Below are positions 31,203 to 40,122 of a stretch of 64,000 nucleotides of DNA, in pieces. Every line of letters starts with the position of its first letter. Position 1 is the stretch's first letter. The DNA comes from Agathobaculum sp. Marseille-P7918 (lineage in GTDB: Bacteria; Bacillota; Clostridia; Oscillospirales; Butyricicoccaceae), in NCBI RefSeq assembly GCF_900625105.1, contig NZ_UYYD01000002.1, positions 310,001 through 374,000 on the forward strand, written 5' to 3'. Made by a program: the position numbers and the translations under genes. The notes under the pieces were generated by a model. The model was not told the origin of the DNA. It was given only the letters and a program-made list of their open reading frames with translations, and did no database searches.

Positions 31203-32240
31203 ATGCGGTACATTGATTTGCGAAGCGACACAGTCACCCAGCCGACGCAGGCCATGCGGGACGCCATGGCCAAAGCCGTGGTCGGCGACGACGTTTTTGA
31301 GGACGACCCCACGCTGCACGAGCTGGAAACCTACGCAGCCGAACGGCTGGGCAAGGAAGCGGCAGTCTTTGTCACTTCGGGCATGCAGGGCAACGCCTGT
31401 GCGCTCATGGCGCACACCCGCCGCGGCGACTGCGTCATCATCGACCCGCATTCCCATATCGCCGACCATGAGGCCGGCTCGTACGCCCAGCTTTCCGGCG
31501 TCTCCATGCGCTATCCCCAAAGCGTCAACGGCACGATGGACCCGGATTCCGTGCGCGCCTGCCTGACCGACGACAGCGACGTGCAGGTCGCACCTGCGAC
31601 GCTCGTCGTGGTGGAAAACGCGCACTCCTCGGGCGCGGTCGTTCCGCTCGACAACATGCGCCAAATCTATGAGATCGCGCACGAAAAGGGCGTATCTGTG
31701 CATCTGGACGGCGCGCGGCTGTTCAACGCCGCCGCGGCGCTCGGCGTTTCCGACGTGCGCGAGCTGACGCAGTACTGCGACACCGTGATGTGCTGCCTGT
31801 CCAAGGGGCTGTGCGCACCGGTCGGCTCCATTCTGGCCGGACCAAAGGACCTGATCTGGCGGGCGCGCCGCGCGCGCCGCATTCTGGGCGGCGGCATGCG
31901 GCAGGGTGGTTTTCTCGCGGCAGCTGGTCTGATCGCGCTGCGCGACATGACGGGCCGGGTCGGGGAGGACCACGAAAACGCAAAATTCCTCGCCGCGCAG
32001 CTGGACGCGATGGACGGCGTGCAGGTGTTCCACGACCGTCTGGATATCGATATGATCTTTTTCACCACCGACTGGGACGCGGACAAGGCCGCGCGCTTCC
32101 CCGGCTGGATGCTGGAATACGGCGTCAAGGTCACGGGCTGCATGGGCGGCGAGTACCGCATGGTCTGCCATCACGATATTTCTCGCGAGGACTGCGATCA
32201 GGCCGCGCGTCTGGTGCGCACCTTCGCCGCGGAGGGGTGA
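31203..32240 (+). CDS. ltaE: Low-specificity L-threonine aldolase
   Basis: Protein of 345 aa of PLP fold type I. The family start MRYIDLRSDTVTQPTQAMRDAMAKAVVGDDVFEDDPT is clear. HLDGARLFNAAAAL supplies the PLP-binding Asp and Arg, and the Schiff-base lysine is K201 in CCLSKGLCAPVGS. It cleaves L-threonine or allo-threonine to glycine and acetaldehyde. GGAGG sits 8-10 nt before the ATG. It is the middle gene of a three-gene unit. Confidence 0.93.
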   Translation: MRYIDLRSDTVTQPTQAMRDAMAKAVVGDDVFEDDPTLHELETYAAERLGKEAAVFVTSGMQGNACALMAHTRRGDCVIIDPHSHIADHEAGSYAQLSGVSMRYPQSVNGTMDPDSVRACLTDDSDVQVAPATLVVVENAHSSGAVVPLDNMRQIYEIAHEKGVSVHLDGARLFNAAAALGVSDVRELTQYCDTVMCCLSKGLCAPVGSILAGPKDLIWRARRARRILGGGMRQGGFLAAAGLIALRDMTGRVGEDHENAKFLAAQLDAMDGVQVFHDRLDIDMIFFTTDWDADKAARFPGWMLEYGVKVTGCMGGEYRMVCHHDISREDCDQAARLVRTFAAEG

Positions 32241-32243
32241 ACC

Positions 32244-32900
32244 ATGCCCAATCATTATATCCGCCGCCTGCTCTGGCTGGTTGCCGGCATGCTGGTCAGC
32301 GCGGTGGGCATCGCCATGATGCTGCAAGCCAACATCGGTCTGGAACCGTGGAGCGTATTGCAGCAGGGTCTGGCCCAGACGCTCGGCATCACCTACGGCA
32401 CCGCCTCGATGATTGTCGGCGCGGCAGCCATCGGCGCGGCCATGCTGTGCGGGGAAAGCTTCGGCTTCGGCACGATCATCAACATCATCCTGTGCGCGGT
32501 GTTCATCGACGGTCTGCTCTGGCTGGGCTGGATTCCGCAGATGCATTCGCTGATCACCGGCCTGCCGCTGCTGCTGGTCGGGCTGGAACTGCTCGCGCTG
32601 GGCACTTGGATGTACATGAAAAGCGCGCTGGGCGCCGGCCCGCGCGACGCGCTCATGGTGGCGCTGGCGCGCAAAACCGGCCGGTCGGTCGGCCTGTGCC
32701 GCGCGACCGTCGAGATTTTCGTCATCATCGCCGGTTTCCTGCTCGGCGGGCAGGTCGGCATCGGCACCGTGATCTGCGCGGTCGGCCTCGGCTCGCTGTT
32801 CAACATCAATTTCCATCTGCTGCACTTCCGCGCCGCCGACCTGCATCAGGAAAACGTGGCAGAGACCCTGCAAAACCTGCGAAAAGCCAAACGGGAATAA
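32244..32900 (+). CDS. YczE/YitT-like integral membrane protein
   Basis: Protein of 218 aa with five to six membrane helices. It has the YczE/YyaS family pattern: an N-terminal LVAGMLVSAVGIAMMLQANIGLEPWSVLQQGLAQTLGITYGTASM, and a repeat of it in LGTWMYMKSALGAGPRDALMVALARKTG. The function of the family is not established. It starts 3 bp after the threonine aldolase stop, so they are cotranscribed; a role in export of an amino acid or its product is only a guess. Confidence 0.85.
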   Translation: MPNHYIRRLLWLVAGMLVSAVGIAMMLQANIGLEPWSVLQQGLAQTLGITYGTASMIVGAAAIGAAMLCGESFGFGTIINIILCAVFIDGLLWLGWIPQMHSLITGLPLLLVGLELLALGTWMYMKSALGAGPRDALMVALARKTGRSVGLCRATVEIFVIIAGFLLGGQVGIGTVICAVGLGSLFNINFHLLHFRAADLHQENVAETLQNLRKAKRE

Positions 32901-32931
32901 AAAAAAGGAAGCCTTTCGGCTTCCTTTTTTT
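32901..32931 (+). terminator. Terminator of the GNAT-ltaE-yczE unit
   Basis: GGAAGCC-TTTC-GGCTTCC between A-rich and T-rich runs; it can also serve the converging gene ending at 32933. Confidence 0.93.
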
Positions 32932-32932
32932 C

Positions 32933-33823
32933 TTATCCTTGCTGCACCCGCATCAGCGGCACGAACGTTTCGCCGCCGAACACGCCAGTGTCGTCGATAT
33001 CCTGCAAAGTGATATCATAGGTATCCCGGTCCACATACGCTACCAGCCAGAGGTCGGTGTTTTCCTGCCGGGCAGCATACCGCTCGCTCATACTGCCGGT
33101 ATAGCGCGCATCCTCCATACTCAGACAGAGCGACAGCGAATCATACCGCTCGGGCGGATAGGCCTCATCATACCACGCTTCCTCCGGATAATTGTACATG
33201 CTCCAGGAGTAACCGCTTTCGGTATAGGTGCCCGTGCCGTCCGAGATAGTCAGCGTATAATCGCTCATCTCGCCCGGCTCGGCCTGCAAATCGACCGTCG
33301 TGCCGTCCGCCAGCGTCGCGGCCGCATGGCCGTCGATCAGGTCATACAGGATCGCATACACACTGACATAATGATCTTCGTCGTATTCATAGGTTTCGCC
33401 CGGCGTGTAATACACTGTGCCGTCGTCGTAGCTGTCCCAGGCTTCGGCCTCCTGCTCGGAACTGCCCCAACCCAGATCCTCCTGATACGTCCGGAAGCTG
33501 TCGCCCAGATTATCCGCGAAATCCTGCAGCAGGGGAATGGCAGACGGCAGCACATTGAGCAATACCACCGCGGCCGCAACCACCGCCGCGACCTTGCCCT
33601 TGCCCTTTTTGGTTTCCCGGATCGGCTTTGCGCTGGGCTTGGCTTTTTTCGCACGCGTGTGTGTTTTCCGATAGGTCGGTTCGTCTTCGAACTGTTTCTC
33701 CCGCCATGCGGCCGCCTTCTTTTCCAGCTCGCCGACACGGCCGCGCGTTCCCGCGCGCGCCCCGCAGATCGGGCACTCGCGATCCTCGTCGCTGTAATTG
33801 ATCCCGCAATGCTGACACTTCAT
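32933..33823 (-). CDS. Zinc-ribbon single-pass membrane protein, function unknown
   Basis: Protein of 296 aa. It starts with a zinc ribbon (MKCQHCGINYSDEDRECPIC), followed by a long basic region with repeated Lys/Ala (about 50-78). One membrane helix lies at about 79-100, and an acidic, Tyr-rich outer domain makes up the rest. This layout is common to Clostridial hypotheticals. No enzyme motif is seen. The outer domain has a rare run of Asp/Glu/Tyr that could bind cations. It lies between converging and same-strand genes with its own spacing; regulation is not apparent. Confidence 0.6.
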   Translation of the reverse strand: MKCQHCGINYSDEDRECPICGARAGTRGRVGELEKKAAAWREKQFEDEPTYRKTHTRAKKAKPSAKPIRETKKGKGKVAAVVAAAVVLLNVLPSAIPLLQDFADNLGDSFRTYQEDLGWGSSEQEAEAWDSYDDGTVYYTPGETYEYDEDHYVSVYAILYDLIDGHAAATLADGTTVDLQAEPGEMSDYTLTISDGTGTYTESGYSWSMYNYPEEAWYDEAYPPERYDSLSLCLSMEDARYTGSMSERYAARQENTDLWLVAYVDRDTYDITLQDIDDTGVFGGETFVPLMRVQQG

Positions 33824-33880
33824 GCGTACGCCCCCCTCTCTCTGCTTTCATCATAACAGACCGCGGGAGCATCCGCAAGT

Positions 33881-34531
33881 TTATTTCGGCAAATTGTGCA
33901 GCAGCAGCTCAATCTGCGCCGGTTCGATCACCTGCAGGCCGTCCTGCGCCGTCGCGGGAGATGCAACGCCGCGCCCGGTGTTCGGATGCAGCGCGGACAC
34001 GCCGAAATCCAGCACAAACAGCACGGCGAGCCCCGCGCACAGCAGCCGGAGGGCGCCGCGCGGCACATGCCGGAACCCGCGCAGCAGCAGAGGCGACACC
34101 AGATAGACGGCCGCGCAGCAGCCAAATCCGAACACCAGCGTGGACGGCGGGCTGACCAGGCCGTCGATGTTGAGCGGGAACATGCTGTAATCCCACCAGC
34201 GCAGGCCGTACACCGACAGCAGGTACTTTCCGGTGGCGAATTCGATCGCCGTCGAGAGGAGCGCGCCCAGCGCGAACACCACGGGCGGCCGCGCCGCGAA
34301 CCGCGTCAGCAGCAGGACGGACAGCAGCCCGCCCGCGCCGTAAATCGGCAGCCACGGCCCGAGCAATGTGCCGCGGTTGACCAGCTCGCCGTCGAGCAGC
34401 AGATGCAGCCCGACCTCGAACAGCCACCCCGCTGCCGAAAAAACCAGAAACAACCCGGTCATTTCGCAGAGCGTGTACCGCCCCGCCGTGTTCCAACGCG
34501 CCCGGCGCGCCTTGCGCAATACCGCCGTCAT
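33881..34531 (-). CDS. Putative ABC-transporter type IV (CmpB-like) membrane protein
   Basis: Protein of 216 aa with about six helices. The PF06541-type blocks are present: WLFEVGLHLLLDGELVNRGTLLGPWLPIYGAGG and later YGLRWWDYSMFPLNIDG. The family is widespread in Clostridia and has no proven function despite its name. GGAGGG is about 6 nt from the ATG at 34531 and abuts the earlier ATG, so the later one is used. Confidence 0.78.
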   Translation of the reverse strand: MTAVLRKARRARWNTAGRYTLCEMTGLFLVFSAAGWLFEVGLHLLLDGELVNRGTLLGPWLPIYGAGGLLSVLLLTRFAARPPVVFALGALLSTAIEFATGKYLLSVYGLRWWDYSMFPLNIDGLVSPPSTLVFGFGCCAAVYLVSPLLLRGFRHVPRGALRLLCAGLAVLFVLDFGVSALHPNTGRGVASPATAQDGLQVIEPAQIELLLHNLPK

Positions 34532-34635
34532 ATCCATCCCTCCCCCGGTTTTACCCTTTCATTGTACGCGGCAATTCTTTGGATTGTCGCTGCAAAATCC
34601 TTAAGATTTTATGAGCATCCCCCATTTTGGGGTGC

Positions 34636-34664
34636 AAAAAGGGACGCGCGGAAGCGCGTCCCCC
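34636..34664 (-). terminator. Terminator of the ABC transporter operon
   Basis: GGGACGCGC-GGAA-GCGCGTCCC, followed on the minus strand by TTTTTGCACC. Confidence 0.88.
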
Positions 34665-34677
34665 GTGTAAGCCATGC

Positions 34678-35484
34678 TTATTCCAGATTCAGACGGTTTT
34701 TGAGGATATAATGTGTGACGAAGTAGCAGATCGCACCCGGAATCGCGGTGGCCACGCAGAAGCCGATCAGCACGCCGTGCAGCAGCACCTGCTGCGGCAT
34801 GCCGTTCAGCGCACTGCCCAGCGCGGTCATCAGCGTTTCCATCGGGCCGCTCATCGTGCCAAACATCACGAAGGTGAACAGGAACTGCGCCGCGGTCGAG
34901 AGCACGAAATACCACACGACCGACATCAGCACGCGGTGCTTTTTGGCCAGATGGCCGAGCGCCATGCACAGATAGATAAACAGCACGCCGCTGGCCAGCG
35001 ACACCAGCAAGAGCAGGATGCCCTCGATCATGTAGCCCAGCCCATTGGGGTCGGCCGCAATGGCCTTGCCAAACTCATTGAGCATCATGCCGATGCCGAA
35101 AATCAAATTGGTGTCCGCGCCGATGATGGCGATGCTCACCAGAGCGACCAGACCGCTCAGCAGGCAGACCGCCACGGCGACGATCATCTTGCTCAAGATG
35201 TGCTGCGCAACCGTTACCGGCAGAGTGAACATCAGATAGCCCTCGTCGCCCAGCAGGTTTTGATAAAACCGCTGGATCAGGATGACCACCGTCACGACAA
35301 ACACCGCTACCAGCAGCGCCACGAACAGCAGCGCCAGAATGACCGACGGAATACCGTTCATGAAGTTCTGCGCGCTGTCGGTTGTCATCAAGGCGTTGAT
35401 GACGCTCATCAGCAGCACGACGCCGTACAGCGGCAGGAAAACGCGCGCGCACGCCTTCCATTCATATTTGAGCAGCTTCAGCAT
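34678..35484 (-). CDS. ABC-2-type transporter permease
   Basis: Protein of 268 aa with six membrane helices, of the ABC2-membrane type that begins MLKLLKYEWKACARVFLPLYG. The motif QRFYQNLLGDEGYLMFTLPVTVAQHILSKMI is shared with permeases encoded with YtrA/GntR regulators. It overlaps the ATPase gene by 7 bp. The substrate is unknown; related systems respond to cell-envelope antibiotics. Confidence 0.88.
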   Translation of the reverse strand: MLKLLKYEWKACARVFLPLYGVVLLMSVINALMTTDSAQNFMNGIPSVILALLFVALLVAVFVVTVVILIQRFYQNLLGDEGYLMFTLPVTVAQHILSKMIVAVAVCLLSGLVALVSIAIIGADTNLIFGIGMMLNEFGKAIAADPNGLGYMIEGILLLLVSLASGVLFIYLCMALGHLAKKHRVLMSVVWYFVLSTAAQFLFTFVMFGTMSGPMETLMTALGSALNGMPQQVLLHGVLIGFCVATAIPGAICYFVTHYILKNRLNLE

Positions 35485-36185
35485 GCGAACACCTCCCGGA
35501 ACAACATATCCACCGATTTTCCGTGTTCTTCCCGGATCGTGTCCACGCTCTCATGCAGCGTCATCACGCCGTTTTTCAGGAAGATCACTTCGTCCAGCAC
35601 CCGCTCGATATCCGCGATCAGGTGGGTGGACAGCAGCACCGAAGCATCCTCGCTGTAATTGTACAGAATCGTGTTGAGGATGTAGTCACGCGCCGCCGGA
35701 TCGACGCCCGCGATCGGCTCGTCGAGCAGATACAGCTTTGCCTTGCGGCTCATCGTCAGGATGAGCTGCACCTTTTCCTTGGTGCCCTTGGACAGCGTCT
35801 TGAGCCGGTCCAGCGCGCTGATGTGCAGCGATTGCAGCATATCGTTCGCCTTGACGCGGTCAAAATCCGCATAGAAATCAGCGAAAAAGTCCATCAGGTC
35901 GCTTACCCGCATCCAGTCGTTCAGATAGCCGCGGTCAGGCAGGTAGCTGATGACGCTGTGCGTGTGTACGCCCGGCACCTGCCCATCCACCTGCACCGTG
36001 CCCGACGTCGGCTGGATCAGGCCGTTGATCAGCTTGATCAGCGTGGTCTTGCCCGAACCGTTCGGGCCGAGCAGGCCGACGAACCGGCCGCCGCCCAGCG
36101 TCAGATTCAGATTGTCCAGCGCCTTGGTGCCGCCATAGGTTTTGGTCAGCCCCGCGCAGACAAGCAGTTCATTTCTCTGTTCCAT
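35478..36185 (-). CDS. ABC transporter ATP-binding protein
   Basis: Protein of 235 aa. Walker A is GLLGPNGSGKTTL (about 35-47), the signature is replaced by the weaker LSKGTKEKVQLIL, typical of export ATPases of the CcmA/YtrB type, and Walker B is LYLLDEPIAGVDP. GGAGG is 9 nt before the ATG at 36185; an ATG 18 bp upstream lacks a site. It overlaps the GntR gene by 17 bp and the permease by 7 bp, so all three form one operon. Confidence 0.93.
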   Translation of the reverse strand: MEQRNELLVCAGLTKTYGGTKALDNLNLTLGGGRFVGLLGPNGSGKTTLIKLINGLIQPTSGTVQVDGQVPGVHTHSVISYLPDRGYLNDWMRVSDLMDFFADFYADFDRVKANDMLQSLHISALDRLKTLSKGTKEKVQLILTMSRKAKLYLLDEPIAGVDPAARDYILNTILYNYSEDASVLLSTHLIADIERVLDEVIFLKNGVMTLHESVDTIREEHGKSVDMLFREVFAC

Positions 36186-36555
36186 TCTGGTTTCCCTCCC
36201 CATGTCGTTTTTGCAGCAGGTCGTAAACCTCCTGCTCGGAAAAGCCCAGCTGGCTCATGCCAGCCAAAAATTCCGCGATGCGGTCTCCCGCGATCTGTTC
36301 CCGAATCTTCTGGATCATCTCTTTATCCTCCGTCACATAGCGTCCGCTGGTCCGGTTGGAGTGCATCAGCCCTTCGCGTTCCATATCTGCCAGCGCGCGC
36401 TGCATCGTATTGGGGTTGACCCCCGCCTGCGCCGCCAGCTCGCGCACCGTCGGCACCTTATCGCCCGCCGCCAGCTGTCCGCTGACGATCTGCTCGGTCA
36501 GCTTTTCCACCAGCTGCTGGTAGATCGGCCGATCGCCCCGCAGTTGCCACTGCAT
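36169..36555 (-). CDS. GntR-family regulator, YtrA type
   Basis: Protein of 128 aa. The GntR winged helix occupies residues 8-75 (RPIYQQLVEKLTEQIVSGQLAAGDKVPTVRELAAQAGVNPNTMQRALADMEREGL). A short helical tail replaces a full effector domain, as in YtrA. The ATG at 36555 is set by GAGGAG and by the HTH start. It is first in the operon with the ABC genes and probably represses it until an envelope stress signal appears. Confidence 0.9.
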   Translation of the reverse strand: MQWQLRGDRPIYQQLVEKLTEQIVSGQLAAGDKVPTVRELAAQAGVNPNTMQRALADMEREGLMHSNRTSGRYVTEDKEMIQKIREQIAGDRIAEFLAGMSQLGFSEQEVYDLLQKRHGEGNQNGTEK

Positions 36556-36580
36556 AGCCTCGCTCCTCTCTCTGTTATAT

Positions 36581-36618
36581 TGTACTATGATAATAATACA
36601 ATAATACATCATTGTCAA
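36581..36618 (-). promoter_or_regulatory. gntR operon promoter and operator
   Basis: Minus strand: TTGACA (36618-36613), 17 nt, TATTAT (36595-36590). A dyad of TGTAC(T)AT ... ATAATACA arms (36581-36606) overlaps the -10 and spacer. YtrA-type regulators bind such palindromes. Confidence 0.75.
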
Positions 36619-36635
36619 GCCCTGACAAAAAATAT

Positions 36636-36664
36636 TTTTCATCCGGGCGCGGCTATGCTATAAT
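36636..36664 (+). promoter_or_regulatory. Promoter of the 36.7-kb membrane protein gene
   Basis: TTTTCA (36636-36641), 17 nt, TATAAT (36659-36664), 25 bp before the start codon. Confidence 0.6.
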
Positions 36665-36689
36665 AGGCCATATCGGAGGAACGAAACCT

Positions 36690-37271
36690 ATGAAAATTTA
36701 CCCCCTTCTGCGCGTTTTATGGGGCGCGCTTGCGGTGTCCGCGGCGGTCAACCTGGCCGCGCTGAGCAATTCCATGGCCGTTTTGCTCGCCGCCAACATC
36801 ATCAACCTTTTGGCCTATGTCGTGGTCGCGTATGTGCTGTATCGCCTGTCGGACGAATCCGCGCTGCTGGGGCGCGCCTTCCCCGCGCAGATGCTGTCGA
36901 TCGTGCTGATCGGGATGGCGCTGGTCGTCACCCAGCTGGCGGGCGACAACCTGATGCTGCAAAACTTCATGTCCCTGCTGTCGATGGCGGGCAGCGTGGC
37001 CGGCCTTTTGAGCGATTATTACCTGTACTGGGGGCTGGATGAGCGCATCATCCCCCATGCGTACAACTATCCCGCGCGCCGCATCCGCTGGTGCCTGTAT
37101 GCGCCGCTGCTGGGCGCGTTCGCGGCGAGCCTGCTCATGCTGGCCGGACAGCTGACGCTGCTGGTCGTGGCTGTCATCGTGCAGCTGGGCGCGCAGATCG
37201 TGCCGCTTGTGCTGCTGCGGCAGTACATGCGTGCCGTGCAGGTGCGCGAGGACGACCCGCTGTCGTTTTAA
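36690..37271 (+). CDS. Hypothetical polytopic membrane protein
   Basis: Protein of 193 aa with six predicted membrane helices, few loops, and a short charged tail. I do not recognise a family. The sequence around DYYLYWGLDERIIPHAYNYPARRIRWCLY, between helices four and five, is the only polar block and might be a conserved core. TCGGAGG precedes the ATG. It is divergent from the GntR/ABC operon and is followed by its own terminator; nothing suggests a partner. Confidence 0.7.
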   Translation: MKIYPLLRVLWGALAVSAAVNLAALSNSMAVLLAANIINLLAYVVVAYVLYRLSDESALLGRAFPAQMLSIVLIGMALVVTQLAGDNLMLQNFMSLLSMAGSVAGLLSDYYLYWGLDERIIPHAYNYPARRIRWCLYAPLLGAFAASLLMLAGQLTLLVVAVIVQLGAQIVPLVLLRQYMRAVQVREDDPLSF

Positions 37272-37273
37272 CG

Positions 37274-37313
37274 CAAAAATCCCCGAAACCGTTTTGGTTT
37301 CGGGGATTTTTAT
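37274..37313. terminator. Bidirectional terminator between the membrane protein gene and prfC
   Basis: CCCCGAAACC-GTTT-TGGTTTCGGGG flanked by AAAAAT and ATTTTT. Confidence 0.92.
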
Positions 37314-37318
37314 TGCAC

Positions 37319-38914
37319 TCAAGCGTTTTCCGAAAACTCCGCCAGACGCAGACCCTCATTGTGGTCGAGCGCATAGGTGATGTTCCACGGCGAGGAGAAC
37401 AGCAGCAGGCTGTTGCCCTTGAGATCTTCGACGATCTTGGTGTCGCTGGTCAGCTGCAGCGACTTGATGTCGAAGTCCTCTTCGTCGTTTTCCACCCAGC
37501 GGATGTGCTCATACGGCAGGTTTTCGCGGATGATCTCGACGTTGTACTCGTTTTTCAGGCGGTATTCGAGCACTTCGAATTGCAGCACGCCCACGACGCC
37601 CACGATGACCGACTCCATGCCGGCGCCCGGCTCGCGGAAGATCTGGATCGCGCCTTCCTGCGCGATCTGCTCGACGCCCTTGACGAACTGCTTGCGCTTG
37701 AGCGTGTCCTTCTGCCGCACGGTGGCGAACAGCTCGGGCGCGAAGGTCGGGATGCCCGAGAACACGCACTTGCGCTTGGGATCGCAGACCGTGTCGCCGA
37801 TCGCGAACACGCCCGGGTCGAAAATGCCGATGATGTCGCCCGCATAGGCTTCGTCCACGATCGAACGGTCCTGCGCCATCAGCTGCTGCGGCGCGGCGAG
37901 CACCATCTTCTTGCCCGTGCGCATGTGCAGCACCTCTTCGCCGCGCACAAACTTGCCCGAGCAGATGCGCAGGAACGCGATGCGGTCGCGATGCGCCTTG
38001 TTCATGTTGGCCTGAATTTTGAACACAAAGGCCGAGAAATGATCCTCAAACGGATCGATCACGCCAATATCGGCCGTGCGCGCGGTCGGCGGCGGAGTCA
38101 TCTGTAAAAACTTTTTCAGGAACGGCTCTACGCCGAAGTTGGTCAGCGCCGAGCCGAAGAACACCGGCGACAGCTTGCCCTCGTGCACCGCCTTGAGGTC
38201 GAACTCGTCGCCCGCACCGGAGAGCAGCTCGATGTCGTCGATCAGCGTCTGGTACTGGTCCTCGGGCAACAGGCCCTCAAGCACCGGGTCGTCGATCGAC
38301 AGGCGCTGCGATTTGACCTCGTGGCGGAAGTCCGCGCCCTCGAACGCAATGACCTCGTCGTCCATGCGGTCGTATACGCCTTTGAAGCGCTTGCCCGAGC
38401 CGATCGGCCAGTTGACGGCATAGGTGCCGATGCCCAGTTCGTTTTCGATTTCCTCCAACAGCTCGTACGGATCGCGCGATTCGCGGTCCATCTTGTTGAT
38501 AAAGGTGAAAATCGGCACGCCGCGCATCGCGCAGACCTTGAACAGCTTGCGGGTCTGCGCCTCGACGCCCTTGGAGGCGTCGATGACCATGACGGCCGAG
38601 TCCGCCGCCATCAGCGTGCGGTAGGTATCCTCGGAAAAGTCCTGATGGCCCGGGGTATCCAGAATGTTGATGCACTTGCCCTCATAGCGGAACTGCAGCA
38701 CCGAAGAGGTGACCGAAATACCGCGCTGCTTCTCGATCTCCATCCAGTCGGACACCGCATGGCGGGCGTTTTTCTTGCCCTTGACCATACCGGCCTCCTG
38801 GATCGCGCCGCCGTACAGCAAAAACTTCTCCGTAATGGTGGTTTTGCCGGCGTCCGGGTGCGAAATGATCGCAAACGTGCGCCGGTTTTCGATTTCTTTT
38901 TTCAGTTCTGCCAC
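37319..38914 (-). CDS. prfC: Peptide chain release factor 3
   Basis: Protein of 531 aa, normal RF3 length. It is a translational GTPase that recycles RF1/RF2 from the ribosome. G1 is SHPDAGKTT (18-26), G2 lies in the RGISVTSSV switch I region, G3 is DTPGH, G4 is NKMD, and domain III-type blocks follow (FREPGAGMESVIVGVVGVLQFEVLEYRLKNEYNVEI). The motif RGISVTSSVLQF separates RF3 from EF-G. It is monocistronic on the minus strand. The start is fixed by GGAGG-like GGAGGAAAAAAG just upstream. Confidence 0.96.
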   Translation of the reverse strand: MAELKKEIENRRTFAIISHPDAGKTTITEKFLLYGGAIQEAGMVKGKKNARHAVSDWMEIEKQRGISVTSSVLQFRYEGKCINILDTPGHQDFSEDTYRTLMAADSAVMVIDASKGVEAQTRKLFKVCAMRGVPIFTFINKMDRESRDPYELLEEIENELGIGTYAVNWPIGSGKRFKGVYDRMDDEVIAFEGADFRHEVKSQRLSIDDPVLEGLLPEDQYQTLIDDIELLSGAGDEFDLKAVHEGKLSPVFFGSALTNFGVEPFLKKFLQMTPPPTARTADIGVIDPFEDHFSAFVFKIQANMNKAHRDRIAFLRICSGKFVRGEEVLHMRTGKKMVLAAPQQLMAQDRSIVDEAYAGDIIGIFDPGVFAIGDTVCDPKRKCVFSGIPTFAPELFATVRQKDTLKRKQFVKGVEQIAQEGAIQIFREPGAGMESVIVGVVGVLQFEVLEYRLKNEYNVEIIRENLPYEHIRWVENDEEDFDIKSLQLTSDTKIVEDLKGNSLLLFSSPWNITYALDHNEGLRLAEFSENA

Positions 38915-39077
38915 TGACTTTTTTCCTCCCGATTGTACAAAAACGAAATTTTTTGCGAAATGTACACAGAATGTTCACAATTCCCCGATATCATAAAATT
39001 GTGGAAAGCGTAAGATCCCCCCACATGTTCTTGCTTTCTACTCTCTATCCTACCTTTTATTGCGGGAGCGGCCGGAC

Positions 39078-39106
39078 AATCGTCCGGCCGTTCCTGTTTT
39101 TTTGCG
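39078..39106. terminator. Hairpin in the prfC-recR intergenic region
   Basis: GGCCGGAC-AATC-GTCCGGCC, followed on the plus strand by GTTCCTGTTTTTTT. No plus-strand gene is seen just upstream, so it may act with recR on the minus strand or end an unseen transcript. The remaining space between 38915 and 39152 holds the prfC upstream region; no gene is seen. Confidence 0.45.
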
Positions 39107-39152
39107 CGGTTTGGCCGCGTAAAAGGCAGGAACAAAGCAGAAAGCGTACCCG

Positions 39153-39752
39153 TTACAGGTCCCGCCGGCCTTCGAGTGCGCGGGTCAGCGTGACCTCATC
39201 GACATATTCCAAATGCCCGCCCACGGGGATGCCGTAGGCCAGACGGGTGATGCGGATGCCGAAAGGCTGCAGCAGACGCGAAATGTACATCGCGGTGGCT
39301 TCGCCCTCGGTGTCCGGGTTGGTGGCGAGGATGACCTCCTCGGTGTCCTCGTCGGCCACGCGCTGCACCAGCTCGCGGATGCGGATATCGTCCGGCCCGA
39401 TGTGTCCCATCGGGGACAGCGTGCCATGCAGCACATGGTACAGCCCGCGGTACTCCTTGGTGCGCTCAAACGCGATCACGTCGCGCGGCTCCGCCACGAC
39501 GCAGATGGTTTTCTGGTCGCGGGTCTGGTCGGAACAGATCGGGCAAAGCTCGCTGTCCGACAGGTTCTGGCATCGTTTGCAGGTGAACGTCTTGGCCTTT
39601 GCCTCACGGATGGCGTCGGCAAAGCGCTCCGCGTCCTCCTTGGGCAGGTCGAGCACATGGAACGCCAGCCGCTGCGCGGTTTTCTGCCCGATGCCGGGCA
39701 GCTTGGCAAATTCCTCGATCAGCCGCTCGACCGGCGGCGCGAAATAATCCAT
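39153..39752 (-). CDS. recR: Recombination protein RecR
   Basis: Protein of 199 aa. N-terminal helix-hairpin-helix (KLPGIGQKTAQRLAFH), a four-Cys zinc finger (CKRC...CPIC at about 57-72), then a Toprim domain (ICVVAEPRDVIAFERT) and C-terminal Walker-like region (VILATNPDTEGEATAMYI). It works with RecF and RecO in loading RecA at gaps. It overlaps ybaB by one base, as in most Firmicutes. Confidence 0.97.
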   Translation of the reverse strand: MDYFAPPVERLIEEFAKLPGIGQKTAQRLAFHVLDLPKEDAERFADAIREAKAKTFTCKRCQNLSDSELCPICSDQTRDQKTICVVAEPRDVIAFERTKEYRGLYHVLHGTLSPMGHIGPDDIRIRELVQRVADEDTEEVILATNPDTEGEATAMYISRLLQPFGIRITRLAYGIPVGGHLEYVDEVTLTRALEGRRDL

Positions 39753-40108
39753 CAGAACAGGCCGCCGCCCAGACCGCCCATGCCGCCGGTGATCGCCGAC
39801 ATCTGGCTCTGGGATTTTTCGTTTGCCGCCTTGAGCGCCTCGTTGACCGCCGCAACGACCAGATCCTGCAGCATGTCGATGTCATCCGGATCGACCACAT
39901 CGGGCTTGATCTCAATCGACTTGAGCGTCGAGGTGCCGGTCACGGTCGCGGTCACCATGCCGCCGCCCGCCGTGCCGGTGGTCTCCATCTGCGCGATCTC
40001 TTCCTGCGCCTTCATCATATTTTCCTGCATCTTCTGCGCCTGCTTCATCATCGCCTGCATGTTCATGCCGCCGCCGAAGCCGCCGCCAAAGCCTTTTCCC
40101 TTTGCCAT
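39752..40108 (-). CDS. ybaB: YbaB/EbfC-family nucleoid-associated protein
   Basis: Protein of 118 aa. After a Gly/Met-rich start (GFGGGFGGGMNMQAMMKQAQKMQENM) follows the YbaB core with GMVTATVTGTSTLKSIEIKPDVVDPDDIDMLQDLVVAAVNEA. Members form dimers that bind DNA. The Gly-Gly-rich N-terminus and C-terminus (GGMGGLGGGLF) are longer than in E. coli but common in Firmicutes. It lies between dnaX and recR. Confidence 0.95.
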   Translation of the reverse strand: MAKGKGFGGGFGGGMNMQAMMKQAQKMQENMMKAQEEIAQMETTGTAGGGMVTATVTGTSTLKSIEIKPDVVDPDDIDMLQDLVVAAVNEALKAANEKSQSQMSAITGGMGGLGGGLF

Positions 40109-40122
40109 CTGTTATGTCCTCC

